A stretch of 64,000 nt of DNA from Pteria penguin (lineage: Eukaryota > Mollusca > Bivalvia > Pterioida > Pteriidae): contig CM068584.1 in NCBI GenBank assembly GCA_035048485.1, positions 65,823,179 to 65,887,178 of the forward strand, in the 5' to 3' direction. Of the stretch, positions 24,501 through 37,628 are shown piece by piece; position 1 is the first letter of the stretch, and every line of letters begins with the position of its first letter. The notes under the pieces were generated by a model. That model saw only the letters and a list, made by a program, of their open reading frames with translations. It was not told the origin of the DNA and did no database searches. The translations under genes were made by a program, and so were the position numbers.

Positions 24501-25165
24501 GCTTCCCACCGGCGAGTTCTGTCTCTTTTTTTCTGCATTGAGATCATTCCGAAATTTATGTTTATACCCTTTCTCGTGCGTATGCCGATAACATCAATAT
24601 CAAAAATTATATCTATCAAATTAAAAGGACATAGCACCGTCTAATATCGGGGCTCGAAAATACATTCATAGAACTAAAGTAATTTAGTGATATTGAATCC
24701 GATACGCAACCAAATAGGTAGCTTTCTTTCGTGTAAGTGATAGTATTACCATCTTTCTAATCTCTTTCTATAGTAACGGAATGAGGGAACAGGTTGTTAG
24801 AATGCATTAACGAACCAGGATATTTACATTCAACAACTACACAGAAGATCATAAAGGTACCTAAAGTATCCTTTACAATTTTCAAACTTGTACTTTGCCT
24901 TTGTCAATCTTCTTGTCAAGTAAATTGGTAATATTTGTTTAATTCATTTATTATGATTTTAGTGAAAAGGTTTGCTTATGACATATAGTCAGATGTGATT
25001 TGGAGATAACAACAAGAGGAGGAGTTACTTAAATATTTAGAAGATTAGCATAAATCCATGTATACATCATTTGTTTATTTGCATCAAGACGTTTCAGTTT
25101 TATTCACACAGTTTTTTCATTAAATGCAAAGATGTTGATTTGTTTGCATGTAGTATACCATTCTG

Positions 25166-26832
25166 TTATCTCTTAAGGTGATCATATGGGTTTTCCCCAT
25201 CTTTGCTGGTGCTGGAAATCCCAAAAGTACATAAGATATCATTTTCGGGGTTTTGCACTATTTGTTCGTTGTTTTTACTACCTTTTGTTTGAGAAATGTC
25301 GATGACCTGATTGTTTAATTGTTCCGGGATTTGCCTTTTGGGAGGAGTTTTATTTCTTCTATTTCCTGCATGAATCTGTTTATCGACAACAAGTACAATA
25401 TCTTCATAAGTCCCGTTAGTTGGTGTCTCTGATATTTGACTCTCACGCATGATCTGATGAGATGCATCATTATCTTCTCCTTGGTCAACATCTTCAATCA
25501 TTTCAGCCCTTTATTAAAATAATACAATATCTCCTAAGAAAGTAATTACAGTATCACTTGGATCTCTCTCTCTCTCTCTCTCTCTCTCTAGATCGATCGA
25601 TCGATCGATCGAATTGTTATACTTTTTGGGAAAACCTTCATGTGGAAGTGCTTCATCTTTTTCATTCATAGCTTTGATATCTTATTTGGGAAAACATTCA
25701 TTTTCTCATTGATATCTTTATCACAATGAATTGATTGTGTCTTTCTATTGGGAAGTTTTAATTCCATACCTTTTTCTTCTGTATGCGTGTGTCATCAAAA
25801 TCACGTCGAAAAATATTAGAATGAGCACTGCAGCAACTGTAACAAAATAATATATCTAGTCAAAGTTACCTTTCATTCATTTGGGCATGCATTTATATAC
25901 ATACATGTAATTTGATAATACGAACCATGGATTTCTTTTTGATATGGAAATAGTGTAATAATGAGAAAATGTGGGTCTGATGTTGTCATAGTAATGAATG
26001 ATTGCAGTTTAAAACTACTAACTTTTCTTACCTCCAGAGATGATTAAGATAAGTGACAGTTTTTGATTAGACTCCGTCATTTGTAAATCTAAGAAAAAAA
26101 AAAGGCAAGGAAATGAAATATACCATAGTTACTTTCTTCACACCCACACACACATCAAAAAGGGATTTTCCTCCGCTGGATACAATGTACATTTGTGAAG
26201 TTTTATAACACGTATAGAATTTTGTATCTAACCTGTCGTGGGATGGTTTGAAGTGGTACAAATATGATGTTCTTTCGAATGACTAGTGTTTTCATTATTT
26301 AGAGAGGTTTGAGACTGTGATCCAAATTCTTCTTTCGTGCTATTCCAAACTGGTAAACTACGACATAAAGACATTGCTTAAACGGCATATTTGGTAAAAT
26401 CAAAATGATTCCTATATAAACCCCCCCCCCCACCCCCCCCCCACCCCGCGCTCCAAGTTTGTTTGCGAGGGCGCGGGGGATGTAATAATCTGTTTAACAT
26501 CCTGCATATAAAAAGATTTACATACTGTATAGTGTGCGCTCATGATAAAACAGATTGAGAAATTGTGACATTAAACAAGCAAGAATATAGCAGTCAATAA
26601 GACGAATAGGGTATGGTAAGATAACAAATGTCAAAGAATAGCATACTGATGCAAATGTTATGTTTCTCGAGTCTCCATTTCAATGATAAATCAAATAAGT
26701 TAGACATTTATGAAATTGTATGTGTCTTCTGTACCTCGCCGAAATAGTCTTAAATAGAATAAATAGGAACACAATGTTAATGACTCTTGCAATTTTTAGT
26801 TCTTTCATGTACTTTATCTTTATTTTTTTTTC

Positions 26833-26885
<53 letters not shown>

Positions 26886-27452
26886 AGCTTTGAAGCCGGA
26901 AGTGACGCAATATACCGAAGAGAAGTAAGATGGATGTGGGAATAATTTATTTAAATAAATTAAACAATTAAGAATGTTTATGAAGTTTCCTATTTCACTA
27001 TATTTGCAGTTATATCTGTATCGTGGTTATTTTTGTTTCTAGTGAATTAACACATGCCATGTATAGATATCTTAATATATAATAGACATGTATATATAAT
27101 TACGCAGTTGAATGCTCCAATGTGTTCCCGCGGAAACATGCCGGATCTGAAATGACACAAATTTCGGATTTTTAAGTATCTTGTTTAAAGTTCAATACAA
27201 AATTAACTCATGTTAAGTGAGTGTCACTCACGTAGACATTCAATAAGCCTGGGAAATATTGTTTAAGGAAACGGGAATATGAGAAATCTCCTCTTTTCGA
27301 TAATACATAAACGCACGGTGGATATCAAGAGATGTCACAAAAGCAGCACAAAACTAAACTAGTTTATCAATTGAGTTATTTTATGGTCAATAAATGAATA
27401 AAAAGAAAATTGTCACTTAATGAAAAGTTATCCTTTTTTACCGTTACCCCTC

Positions 27453-27496
<44 letters not shown>

Positions 27497-30214
27497 ACAA
27501 ACCTCCCGCACTTAATAACAGGGAGTTACTGTTGCTTCATAAGAGTTTACTGGAGAGGAAGGGGATTGTAGGTCAAAAAATATCGAAATATTGTTGTTGT
27601 AAAATTACAAACAATTATTGTGGATAATTACATGCACAAAATTACATAATTTTACAAACTTAATTTAATGAACCTTTTCAACCCATTAAAAGATAAAATT
27701 TTCTCTTACAAGCCAATGGTAAATACACATTATAAACCATCAATAATGATTGTTAGATTGAGAACATTATCTAAATGCTTATTCTGTTAGAATTGTGTTT
27801 GATATTATAGCTCCAGAACATTTTATGAAATTAAAATTTGGTGAATTGCATAAAAATGACAATAGATTAGCAATCTATTACAGGTTCTTCAGGGAATTTA
27901 TTTTATAATAACATTTCTAAGGGAAAACGTTACATATCGCAATATTTTTCGTACTATCTTTGGCATTTTATACAATATATGTATAACTGCAATGATATAT
28001 TAGTAAATTATACAAACATATGCAATTCTACTTACATTTGTAAAGTTCATTAGATGCATAGCCCTTTTCTGGACATACGCCGTTGCTACATTCAAATAGT
28101 GGCGTTATACTTGAATTATTAATACTCAAAACTGGGCATTCTGTAAATTGTAAATTACAAATATGTATGATAATTAATTTAATATGTTGTATTTCAAACA
28201 AAGACAGAATTAAATATAAATTTAAAAATGATAAAAACCAATACGGGATAAATTGACTCAGTAAATATCTTAGAATAAAGAATCGAATCTATTAACGGGA
28301 TAAAAAATATTGCAAAAATAGTACGGCATGATAAATGATGATTCAAGACTGTTGATGGCACGGGGTTGAGTAAAATTGGTTTTGAACTTGACTGAATTTT
28401 AACCAAAGTTAAAATGTTTGATTGCGGCGTAAATCGGATTGATAGAGAAATTTATTCGTAACTTGACACACTTAGCACGAAAACATCTTAAATGACAAAC
28501 ACTTGTTAAAATAAAGTAAACAAGTTATAGTTCAGAAAACCTAAGATAAAATAAGAAAGAACACTAAGATTTAGACCGCAACCGCATAAACTGACCTTGT
28601 AAAAAAATCTTAGAAATAAAAAAAAACATTATGAACGCAGTATATACATGCATGAATTATCAAACATGGTAGAATAACTTTGATCCTTAAGTATTGGCAC
28701 TGAAGGGAAATTAAGTAAGAAATGTAAGGGAAATTTAATTTAAACGTTCTTCATTTTTTTTAACTTCAGTGGTTAATATCATTGTAAAACCGTAACTAGC
28801 AATCACACTGTTGTTGCAGTAACGATAATTTAATTCGCAAACATAATAACGTATTTCGTACCAAAATCGACGTCATAATCATAATGAGAAAAAAAATTGC
28901 CTCTGGTACCATTTTGGTACAGATACAATTTTTTCAATCAAAACACTAGATAAGTGCAGTGCATCATTATTTTATAGATTATTTTTGGATGGTCACTTAA
29001 CAAGAATTCAATAAAAAATTGCCATATTCCTTAAACATGTATTTCGTATGAATTTATTATATATATATCTACAAATGGATGCAGTCCCACCATAGCCTTA
29101 TTTAACATGAAATATGTTATTCTCGTTCACAGAGCGTTGCAGTAAGGCGATTTTAAACGTGACCTTTATTCACCGTTACAGCTTATATATGTATATACTT
29201 TTCAGACTTATTTCTTTATAGTTGAAATGCATGTTTTAGTGCAAAAAAAAAGACAATGATGAGGTCAAGCAAGTCGGACATTTGATTATGACGTCATAAG
29301 CATAACAATCAAAGGTCAAACACACATCACCTTCTTTGATGAGACAGTGTGAATATTGCATATAAGCGGATATATTAGGTACTTTTGATGTAGCATAAGT
29401 TGAAATCATATTTTATAAAATACATTTCTATTGTCTTCATTTCCCATTGTCCTATTACCATGATGGACAGACGGAAGGACATCTGACAAAACAACGCCTC
29501 TGTGTATCTTTGCTTCACTACCAACATAGAAAGTGGGAAAGCAAATGGTGTAGTAAATGTGTCGAAGTGATGGGATTCTTCGCCAACCTATTTCGATTTC
29601 CCCATAATCTAAACTCTAATTTTGTTCATTTTATTTTGTATAGCTTATCTGGTGACAAGATCTTCTTAATACACAAAACTCGCATACAATTTGGGCCTCT
29701 ATAATTGAACCATCGGAATAGTCAGCAAGGGAATTGGGGCGTGCCGCGGATCATTGGGTTTATTTACTGTCTCAAATAATTTGCATTTGTGGGACAGATC
29801 ACTAAGGAACTAAGTTTGAAATCAAATAAAGATTATTTATCAATGGGAGTCAATGAGTCTCTTAAATAGAATATAATGAAAAATTGCAATGCACTGAGAC
29901 ACGGTATTGTGAATGAATCATGTGGAATGATTATATTATGTCCATCAATAAATGGCCATAATTTCGCAATGCAACAATAAATGATACTTACTTATAGAAT
30001 GTAAATATTTTGCCCTTAGGCAAATTTCCATTAATTCTCCATTGTTAGCTATGACACAATGATATTCCAGCGGTGATTTACACATCCATATCTCGCTCCT
30101 CTTTTGCCAAGATAATGCGTTTAGCGGACAATTCGAAGTGTATTGAAAACAAATGCAAATTAGAAGTTTTATATAAACATTTGTATGCTGGTCGCTCAAA
30201 CGCGTATGATGCAT
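25166..30214 (-). CDS. Six-exon Cys-module receptor-like membrane protein (303 aa), intact
   Basis: Minus-strand exons 30214-29992, 28140-28036, 26349-26233, 26088-26032, 25836-25770 and 25508-25166 join with phases 1,1,1,1,2 into 912 nt ending in a stop, with no internal stop. Exon 1 encodes a signal peptide (YIKLLICICFQYTS) and CPLNALSWQKRS, EYHC and EIC. Exon 2 encodes CPVL, FECSNGVCP and SNELYK. Exon 3 is a Ser/Thr/Asn stalk. Exons 4 and 5 share one transmembrane helix (LSLILIISG, then VAAVLILIFFDVIL) followed by YRRKR. Exon 6 is an acidic, polar 114-residue tail with TYEDIV and, at the end, NPYDHLKR. Donors are GTAAG, GTTAG or GTATG; the last acceptor (TAATAAAG) is poor in pyrimidines. 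A TTG-initiated frame two codons longer exists, but the ATG is preferred. The topology predicts a single-pass surface protein. The tyrosine motifs are too far apart for an ITAM. Function is unknown; a similar module is common in oyster proteins, from memory. Confidence 0.8.
25563..25612. repeat. (CT)n followed by (ATCG)n microsatellite
   Basis: About 13 CT units run directly into about six ATCG units, in the last intron of the six-exon gene. Confidence 0.95.
26835..26882. repeat. (GT)n microsatellite
   Basis: About 24 uninterrupted GT units, in the intron between exons 2 and 3 of the six-exon gene. Confidence 0.95.
27455..27493. repeat. (CT)n microsatellite
   Basis: About 19 CT units, in the same intron as the GT tract at 26835. 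Confidence 0.95.
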
Positions 30215-30562
30215 GATCAAGAATTAATGCAATAGCACACGGATTCTCACATTTGGCTATGCAACAGGAAATACAGTGCCAAGTTCAGATAGAACTTAAA
30301 TAACAGGAAATATAATGTGTGTAATTAATTCCGGAAATAGGGACGTAAACAGGAATTATTCCCCCAAAACGTAGGATATAAAACGCACATCATAAAGAAA
30401 TCATCATATATACTTCTATTATGTATGATGATATCTAACTTATTCGATTTAAGTCATTTAAGAATGGCAATGGCTGACTGAATGTGGAATTTAAGTTAAT
30501 TTTCTTAGTCAATAAGCAGGTAAAACCATAAAGTTTTCTTTTATATTTTTAAAAGGCCCTAA

Positions 30563-30631
30563 CCTGAAGATCTTGCAATCCTTAAATGCAACAAATTGTG
30601 GGGTTATACCTGAATTATTTAAATTTGACTT
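30563..30631 (-). pseudogene. Relic exon-2-like segment upstream of the six-exon gene
   Basis: After a CTGTTCAG acceptor, the sequence resembles the exon 2 start (ATAATTCAGGTATAACCCCACAATTT), but a short deletion shifts the frame and the second half of the module is gone. Equivalent relics sit at 48472-48541 and 52427-52496 upstream of the exon 1 copies in units B and C. The relic therefore predates the duplications and is probably the remains of a former upstream gene copy. Confidence 0.55.
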
Positions 30632-31544
30632 TCTGAACAGCGGATGCAAATGACAAATGCCTACAATGAAAAAGTAAAAAGTAAAAGAAGATAGGATTCC
30701 AGTCAAAGAGGAATAAATTGACCTTTTGACGATTAAAATTAAAATTAAAATCAAAGATATTCACTTACATGGGTTATATAGTATTGTAAAGAAGAGTGAC
30801 CTTGAGTCTTCTTGAAGAGATAATCACATAGGGAATTCATGAAACTTAGAAGTAACATACTAAGTAATCAGCACTGCAAATTGTACTGTATAAATGGTTA
30901 TTTCACTCCATCAAATGGTGTTGTGTATTTGGTTTTCCTTTTCACTGATTTTTATGTCTTTTGGATTTATGCTTTTCGGACTTATGGTTTGAATTCATTC
31001 ATCATCTTCACATTGACTGCGAATGCAGCAAGTCGCTGGTAAATTAAAAAAAAAAAATAATCCGGAATATCTTTCTTAAAGTCCTATGTATACGTCCCTG
31101 ATACCGTCGTTTTATTTTGGACAAATTGATGTAACCTTATAAATGACAACACATTATGTGAGAAGATATAGACACTTTGCATGGAGCCTAATGAAAGAAA
31201 TTATCTTTGGTTGAAAGCAGGATACCGAGAAATAAGATATTACGTAGTCTGCAGTGTATGATATACATAACGTCAAGAACAGATGGCCACATCAATACCT
31301 TAAGAGACTCATCTACTAGAGGAGTTTTCACGTCATGCATCCAGGACATGGGGTGGGGTGGGTTGGGAGTGGGGCAATGTGGTCATACGTTTGCTCTTCA
31401 AATATTTAAAGATTTGATTTACTCTCCTTGGACATCATTGAAGAGACATTGGTGATGTAGTGTACAAAAATTTATACACGTATATTCAGCAAAATAAGGA
31501 TCCTATATATATTAAAAATAAAAGAGTAATACACTACTTTTCAT

Positions 31545-31830
31545 CATTTGGTTTGGTGTGATGTGGTGTTGTTAAACGTCACTGTGAATGCAAGTTCAGC
31601 GATATTCCAGCTATATATTGACGGAATAGAACCGTGTAAACTGCAGTGATAATTCCTCCTGCCGGGCACCCACGCTATGGACAGAGAGGGTTTATTACGT
31701 GCCAGGCCTTCCTCCACACGGGCACCTTGTCACCCGAAGACGTTTTTAACTTCCTTGGCATCGGAGGTAATCGCTGTCAATCCGAAAGTCGGATTTTTTC
31801 CGATATAATAAGAGTCGGAAAGGTGAAAAT
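31545..31830. repeat. Dispersed element with TTAAACGTCACTGTGAATGCAAG start
   Basis: The segments GTTAAACGTCACTGTGAATG, CAGCGATATTCCAGCTATAT and CCACACGGGCACCTTG match words I associate with a common mollusc repeat. The apparent ORF 31646-31909 lies in it and runs into the CA tract, so it is not a gene. Confidence 0.45.
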
Positions 31831-31835
31831 AAAAA

Positions 31836-31839
<4 letters not shown>

Positions 31840-31907
<68 letters not shown>

Positions 31908-31952
31908 AGACTACTACTACTACTACTACTATTACTACTACTACTACTACTA
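31840..31952. repeat. (CA)n plus (CTA)n compound microsatellite
   Basis: About 33 CA units, a short spacer and then about 14 CTA units. Confidence 0.95.
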
Positions 31953-32640
31953 CTTATTAAAATATTAATAATAGAAGTTAAAGATTTTATTTGGAAAAGA
32001 TATTGCTATGATTGTGTAAGTTAAATGTGCCTTTATTTGCTTAAATATTTCAAATTTACTGGGTTCTTTTCGTCACCAGACTTGTACATCTCATTAAAAC
32101 TTTTGATGAACAAAGTCACTCCGACCCTTTCCCACAAGCCGATATCAAAGGTGGGAGAAGGGCAGATAATCTCGGACTATTATACCTTTATACTCTTAAA
32201 TTAGATTCAGAAACTTCAACATATTAATTAGATAAAGAATATGGACGGGCAATAGATATGACATTAGTCAAACAACTGGTGTGGTTAACTGACTTACGGG
32301 TCAACACACACTATAAGCACGTCATTTCTATATAGCACTTTATGCATTGTGCATTTCATAACTGTAACAGATGGGATAAAAGGGGGGGGGGGGAGGTGTA
32401 GATATGAATTGGAGGGAGGGCAGGTAGATCAACGCCCTGTATGGTAAAACAATCACAGCCTTGAACTCATATTAACATTACCTTCTCTATTCAAGACAAA
32501 CCATTTCGATACACCGTCATTTTCTACATATCACTTCTGGTATTATTAGGGGCCTAATGAAAAGTCTTGCAATACACATTTGAAATATCAAAGACCTGTC
32601 TTTAAGGGTTCTAACGTTATGATCCAGGTAATTTCTTTTT

Positions 32641-32705
32641 TCTTAACAGACGACGCCGAGAGTATGACGGTTGCTCTCCGGACATCCGTCCCGGCGAGCT
32701 AAAAG
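32641..32705 (-). repeat. Terminus of the TTTTAGCTCGCC repeat family, inverted
   Basis: The reverse complement starts TTTTAGCTCGCCGGGACGGA, then TGTCCGGAGAGC and GTCATACTC, matching the start of the 61420 copy. Confidence 0.75.
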
Positions 32706-32805
32706 TACAAATTCAAGATATTGTTCCCACATCTACAACTCGAAGTCGAAGTAACACGATAATACATACGTAGATATAATATATACAATCACGAACCTCT
32801 GTCAA

Positions 32806-32870
32806 ACAGAGGTGGGACCAGGTGCCATAGAGGAGTAAGCATCCCCTGCCGACCGGTCATACACAAAGGA
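32806..32870 (+). repeat. ACCAGGTGCC dispersed repeat
   Basis: GGGACCAGGTGCCATAGAGGAG, then AAGCATCCCCTGCCGACCGGTC. This is the copy closest to the version I remember from bivalve genomes. Confidence 0.75.
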
Positions 32871-32879
32871 TAGCAGAGT

Positions 32880-34239
32880 ATTATATCTCACGATAAAGTC
32901 GTACAGGCTTACATACCTACCTACCAACCCCATCCCGATTACCTACTTTCCCTTCCAAAGAGAAAAGAATGAACATTTCTATTATCACTATGTACTGGAT
33001 TAATGGATTTTTTAAAATGCAGAATGTCATGAGGATGACAACAGGTGCAACAGTAATTCAAATTATATTTCTGCATTAATATGTAATATAAAGACGAAAT
33101 TATCTCCGTAGACTGAATTTCCCTCTTATTGCAAGGCATCGTGTGCATCTAACATTTTATGTAGAAACTTTTGAAATTCATTGAAATATAATGTCCTCCA
33201 GAGGAGAGAATCCATCCGAGAACTAAGCTCATGGTGACGAATTCACTACCATTCCCGTGGAAGAATGAGTATATCATTTGAAAATATGTATACACAACAC
33301 TTGACTGAGGTTTCCGTTTGGTAAGTGTATTAAAACGTTTCTTTACGATTTTGGAGAATGCAACGCGATTTTAAATGAACAAGAAAAAAGAAATCAATAG
33401 TTTATAGCATACTATCACAAAACAGACTTCAGATACGAACAAAGAGATTAAAGAAACGTGATAATGTTACCATAATATGCTGTTAGGTTTGTGAAATAAT
33501 TCGATTTGTCAAGGAAAAGGGCTTTGTCTACAAATCCGTGTTCAACCTCTTGGCTAAATTTTCTGAGGTAATTAGACATGCCTTTTGTAATGAAACTTAT
33601 TTAAGTCCAGGTGTCAGTCTTGAGACCTATAATATCACGATGTGTAGTAATTCTAAGAATTAGATGAAAGTTTCTTTGTGAATAGTATGCCTAATATGCT
33701 TTTCACAGAGAGATTTGTGACTACTTCTCGTAATTAAGACACCTGCTATTTTAGGCCTTAAATCATATGCTCGGACTTCAAATTCCTTTGTGAATAACAC
33801 ACTTATCCTGTTTTGAACACGCAACTCAGTTTACAAATAATACGTTCAACACAGATTTCATGTTATTTCCACTTTGACATTGTTTCTGATGTTAAATATA
33901 ATGCCAGCACACTGTTAAATCGATTGTAAGGAGAATTTCCATATACATGTACATGAACTGTTTTAATGGTAGGATACAGACTTCTTGAATTCTTTTTTCG
34001 GATGTCAATTATTCCAACTGACATTTACAACAAACGTGCCAGTCCGCACAGAAACTAATCAGTCAAAAAAAAAAAAAGGGGGGGGGGGTTAGAAAAATAA
34101 TGGTTTACAGAAGAATAGCTCAGATTTACACTCTGCTCTCACAAAGAAAAGAAGTCTGTTATGGTTCTTTTCATTTTACTGCAAGCTAGAATATAACGGA
34201 ATTTTATTTTGATTAGTTTAAATACAGATTCATTTTGTG
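32880..34239. other. No gene recognised
   Basis: AT-rich sequence with no domain-bearing frame. A G run lies at 34078-34088. Confidence 0.5.
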
Positions 34240-34614
34240 TTAATACAGTTTTTTGTTCAACAGAGTCCTTATTATTCGGTTGCAATGCAGGGTTTTATGT
34301 ATACTGTCTGTATTGAAAGGAGACAAATAGCAGTTTTTAGAACCTGAAAGGAAAGTCAAAGGAAGTTTTGAGCCGAATGTACTGGTACCGTTTTCAAACC
34401 AGACGGTACACGTACATGTATTTGGATCATGTTTTAAGCAATACCTTCCCTCTGATTCTGATTTGAATTTCCCTGCCAGACAATTATTCTTTGAACGATT
34501 TCTGCTTTTTGGCCGAGGAAGCATCAAATGTGTGGTCTTTACGTTTACTAAATTGTAGCTAATTATTGCGTTGTAGATCGTCGCGTTCAGATCGCAGCAA
34601 TTCACCGCACCCAC
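34240..34614 (-). CDS. 124-codon ORF, unrecognised
   Basis: The frame is Cys- and Lys-rich (NCCDL near the start, RYCLKHDPNTCTCTVWFENGT in the middle). Its higher GC and Cys spacing are less random than nearby frames, so it may contain an exon. A CTTTCAG acceptor inside it at about 34340 argues against a single uninterrupted exon. I do not recognise a domain. Confidence 0.25.
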   Translation of the reverse strand: MGAVNCCDLNATIYNAIISYNLVNVKTTHLMLPRPKSRNRSKNNCLAGKFKSESEGRYCLKHDPNTCTCTVWFENGTSTFGSKLPLTFLSGSKNCYLSPFNTDSIHKTLHCNRIIRTLLNKKLY

Positions 34615-35311
34615 TTCAGCAACTCAATTTATCATTAGCGGTGATTTGCCGCAACATTGTGGTAACAGGTTCATTGCCACTATATATCGTATAACTATTG
34701 AACGCACATTTAAACATCTTAAAATCATGTCTTAAAATCTAGAGGGGGGGGGGGTTATTTGAGGACTACTTTGCTTCATTTTTTTTTTTCATTTAAATGT
34801 ACTTTTAATGATGTTGACATTTGAAAGGATCATTCTAAATTGTCATCTATGTGTATTTAGTTTGTATATCTGTAAACACCAATGCTTTCGATGAATTAAC
34901 TATACTAGCTGCAGTTTAGCGACGCTGTGTTTACAAAGAAATGTACGCCTACACAGACGTCATAAATAACATAACTTTCAATCATCTCACAATAAAGACG
35001 TCTGATGGCTGTAGGTATGGTCGGGTTACCTGAAACACAGTTTTTTTTTAGGCCTAACTAGGGGCAGGCTAAAAGAAGTGATTTAATACTTAGTTTGTAA
35101 TGCAAGTGACACGATTTCAATACCTAAACTGTGTCTTCAAACCGAACTGGATTTTAAATCAAAATATGTCTTGGATTGTTGAAATGTAATGATGGATAAA
35201 TAAATCCCCAAAACATGAAGCCAGAGGACATACAAAATCAGTGAAAATGAAAACCAAGTGGAAAGTGACAAAATATGTCTACTTGAAGAGGAATGTGAAC
35301 CCATCTGATGG

Positions 35312-35372
35312 AGTGAGATCAGGTGCCCGGAGAGAGTGAGCATCTCCTACTTGCTAGCAACACCCGTCACAT
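35312..35372 (+). repeat. ACCAGGTGCC dispersed repeat
   Basis: GTGAGATCAGGTGCCCGGAGAG, then AGCATCTCC and CAACACCCGTCACAT; same family as at 32806 and 40172. Confidence 0.7.
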
Positions 35373-35743
35373 ATACCAAGTCACCATTCTGGCAACCAAC
35401 ACGACAGTACTATTTACATGCTATTAAATCGCATACTTGGACTTAAGATATTTCACTTTGGAAAAAGAAAAATGTGGAAAGGAAACATATTGCAAGCGTT
35501 ACATTTCTTTCACTAAAATATGCATCCATGTATGGTATGTTTTGTGTGAAAGGTAGATTTCATATGGTGTGAGTTTTCAATCATTATACTAAGAGGCAGA
35601 TCTTACAACGTAAATAGAGACAACGGGAATAAGATTAGTTACAGCAGTACTGAATACATTGGTTAAACATAAAGATCTTGATTAGCACAAACTATAACAA
35701 ACAGAAAATACAAAAATAAATAATGTTATATTTGTTAAAAAGC

Positions 35744-35905
35744 TGATGTGGCCTAGTGGACGGGGTGCTCAGCTCGTGATCTAGAGGTCCCGGTTCGATT
35801 CCCGTCCTGGGCACACCGCAGTTCTGTCTTTCGGAAGACGCAGGAAAAATCAAGGTCCCGTGTCATGGTAGGCATGGCACGTTAAAATCGGTGTGTATAG
35901 GACAA
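35744..35905 (+). repeat. tRNA-derived SINE
   Basis: A tRNA-like head carries a good A box (TGGCCTAGTGG, 35749-35759) and a perfect B box (GGTTCGATTCC, 35792-35802). It is followed by a core with CTTTCGGAAGACGC, AAGGTCCCGTGTCATGG and GGCACGTTAA. The core resembles that of mollusc SINEs I recall. The boxes are intact enough for RNA polymerase III. A degenerate copy lies at 38035-38160. Confidence 0.8.
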
Positions 35906-35914
35906 TTTTATCAT

Positions 35915-37570
35915 TTAGCCTCCCCCTTTGGACTTCAACACTGAATAACTGATCGATACTACGTCGTTGTCTATTCTATTGGTAGATACAGCTGTCATTT
36001 TCCTTAGATAAGACTGAGAGTTTTGAAACGCACAACATACTTTGAGAAGCACTATTCGATTTTTGGAGACGCAGATTTAGTTTTGGTGATTGACAGAGGA
36101 ATCACTACTCTCCGTCTTTGAAATCTCCAATAATAATAAACTTCAGAAGATATATACGATATATATTTGGCACCAGAACCTCATTTGGACAACTTATGTT
36201 ATAAGTGATGCTCATAGAATAAATGAATTATGATAGGGTATCTTTTTATCACTATTTTCACTCAACTTTCAAAGTGTGTTATCAACATGTTTTTATTATT
36301 AATCACATTTTATTTTACATTTTCTGTAAAGGACAGTCACTATGCAAAAATGTATCAATCAATTCGCCGATGGTTATACAGGGTGTGGTTAACTGTGTCA
36401 TGGATATTCTCTTCCCATTAAGAAATAACACTAATATGGCACATGTATTGAAAGGTGGGAAAGTTTAAAAATGTCTTCTAATGGATTCTGAAAAGAAACC
36501 CCCATTCCCTTTTTTTAAACGGTCCATTTCGACATTGCAATACCACATGGCACGTCGGAAAAAAAGAAACTCAGAGCTTATATTGTTTTCTCTTTCTCTT
36601 TTTTACATGGACAATGAGATATAAATAGGATCCGATAAATAACAATTGTTGGAGTCCCTGAGAACAGCAAGTGCTATATGTCGGCAATTGAAAAGCGAAG
36701 AAAATCTTATTTTCTTTATTTTTGCTGTTGGATTTTCCATTCCCATTTTCGCTGATAATGCTGTACAGAGCATTTGCCTATCACTTATGGTCCTGAATAT
36801 AGTAAATTTATATATATGTACATTATTTCTTTGTACATCCATTTGCGATAACGGTACAGTCATTGGAATCTTGGTAAAACCGATAAAGGATATATATCTA
36901 TTTTTAAATATTTGTTCGTGTGGATCGACCTTCCCTTTTGGTTTTGTTTATTTTGATTTCTACTTTTCCATGTGATGCCAAAGAAAATATTCGAATTATT
37001 ATTTTACTGTCATTCTTGTTCCAATCGCAATTCAATGTAAAGAAAACCAATGCAATTTTTATTCGGTTAACAGAATAATAAGCTGATTATTTTATTGCTC
37101 TCAGTAATACATTTACGAAATTTACTTTCTTTTTGTATCTTTATAGATAAACCATGCTATTAATATTTATTGCGGAATACAATGTTAATGCCAGGTCGAT
37201 TAAAAGAAAAACTAATTTCACTTCCGTTCTTTTGGAGGTGTTCCATAATAAAGTAGAAGGGGTTACACGCTGAAGATGATATTAAACTTGCCACCATTTT
37301 TCCTTTGCTTATCACAATGCATTGCATTATAACTTATAGAACTAAAACTTTTATGTTAGGGTACATCACTATAAGCGAATGTCTAAGTTTCTTCAATGAT
37401 TATCACAGCAGATAAAAACCCAAAATTTCTGAAGTACAACCAGCTACAAAAGACATTTGACCACGCTCCATGACACACATCACCTACCACACAATCACTA
37501 AACATGAGAATAGTCAAATAAACAGAAAAAAAAAACAGCAACACCTAAACTAGAATAATTAAATATTCTG
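35915..37570. other. No gene recognised
   Basis: AT-rich DNA. The overlapping frames at 36223-36468 and 36646-36975 are hydrophobic but lack splice context or known motifs. Confidence 0.45.
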
Positions 37571-37580
37571 AATAAAAAAG

Positions 37581-37628
37581 CGTGTTCGGCATTAGGGTGG
37601 TTGGCTATGAAAACATTCCAGTCATGCT
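37581..37628 (+). pseudogene. Fragment of a tyrosine-motif tail exon
   Basis: After AATAAAAAAG, the sequence encodes VFGIRVVGYENIPVM. It matches the start of the minus-strand exon at 44220-44037 (VFSSRVIGYENIPVM) at nearly every base, then diverges. It has no supportable 5' partner exons and is read as a duplicated fragment. Confidence 0.5.

Noticed and set aside
35744..35816. A functional tRNA gene
   Set aside because: The A and B boxes are good, but the stems do not fold cleanly and a SINE core follows directly.
36646..36975. Hydrophobic 109-codon ORF as a multi-pass membrane protein
   Set aside because: AT-rich sequence readily gives Phe/Ile/Leu frames; there are no conserved motifs, splice context or charged loops.
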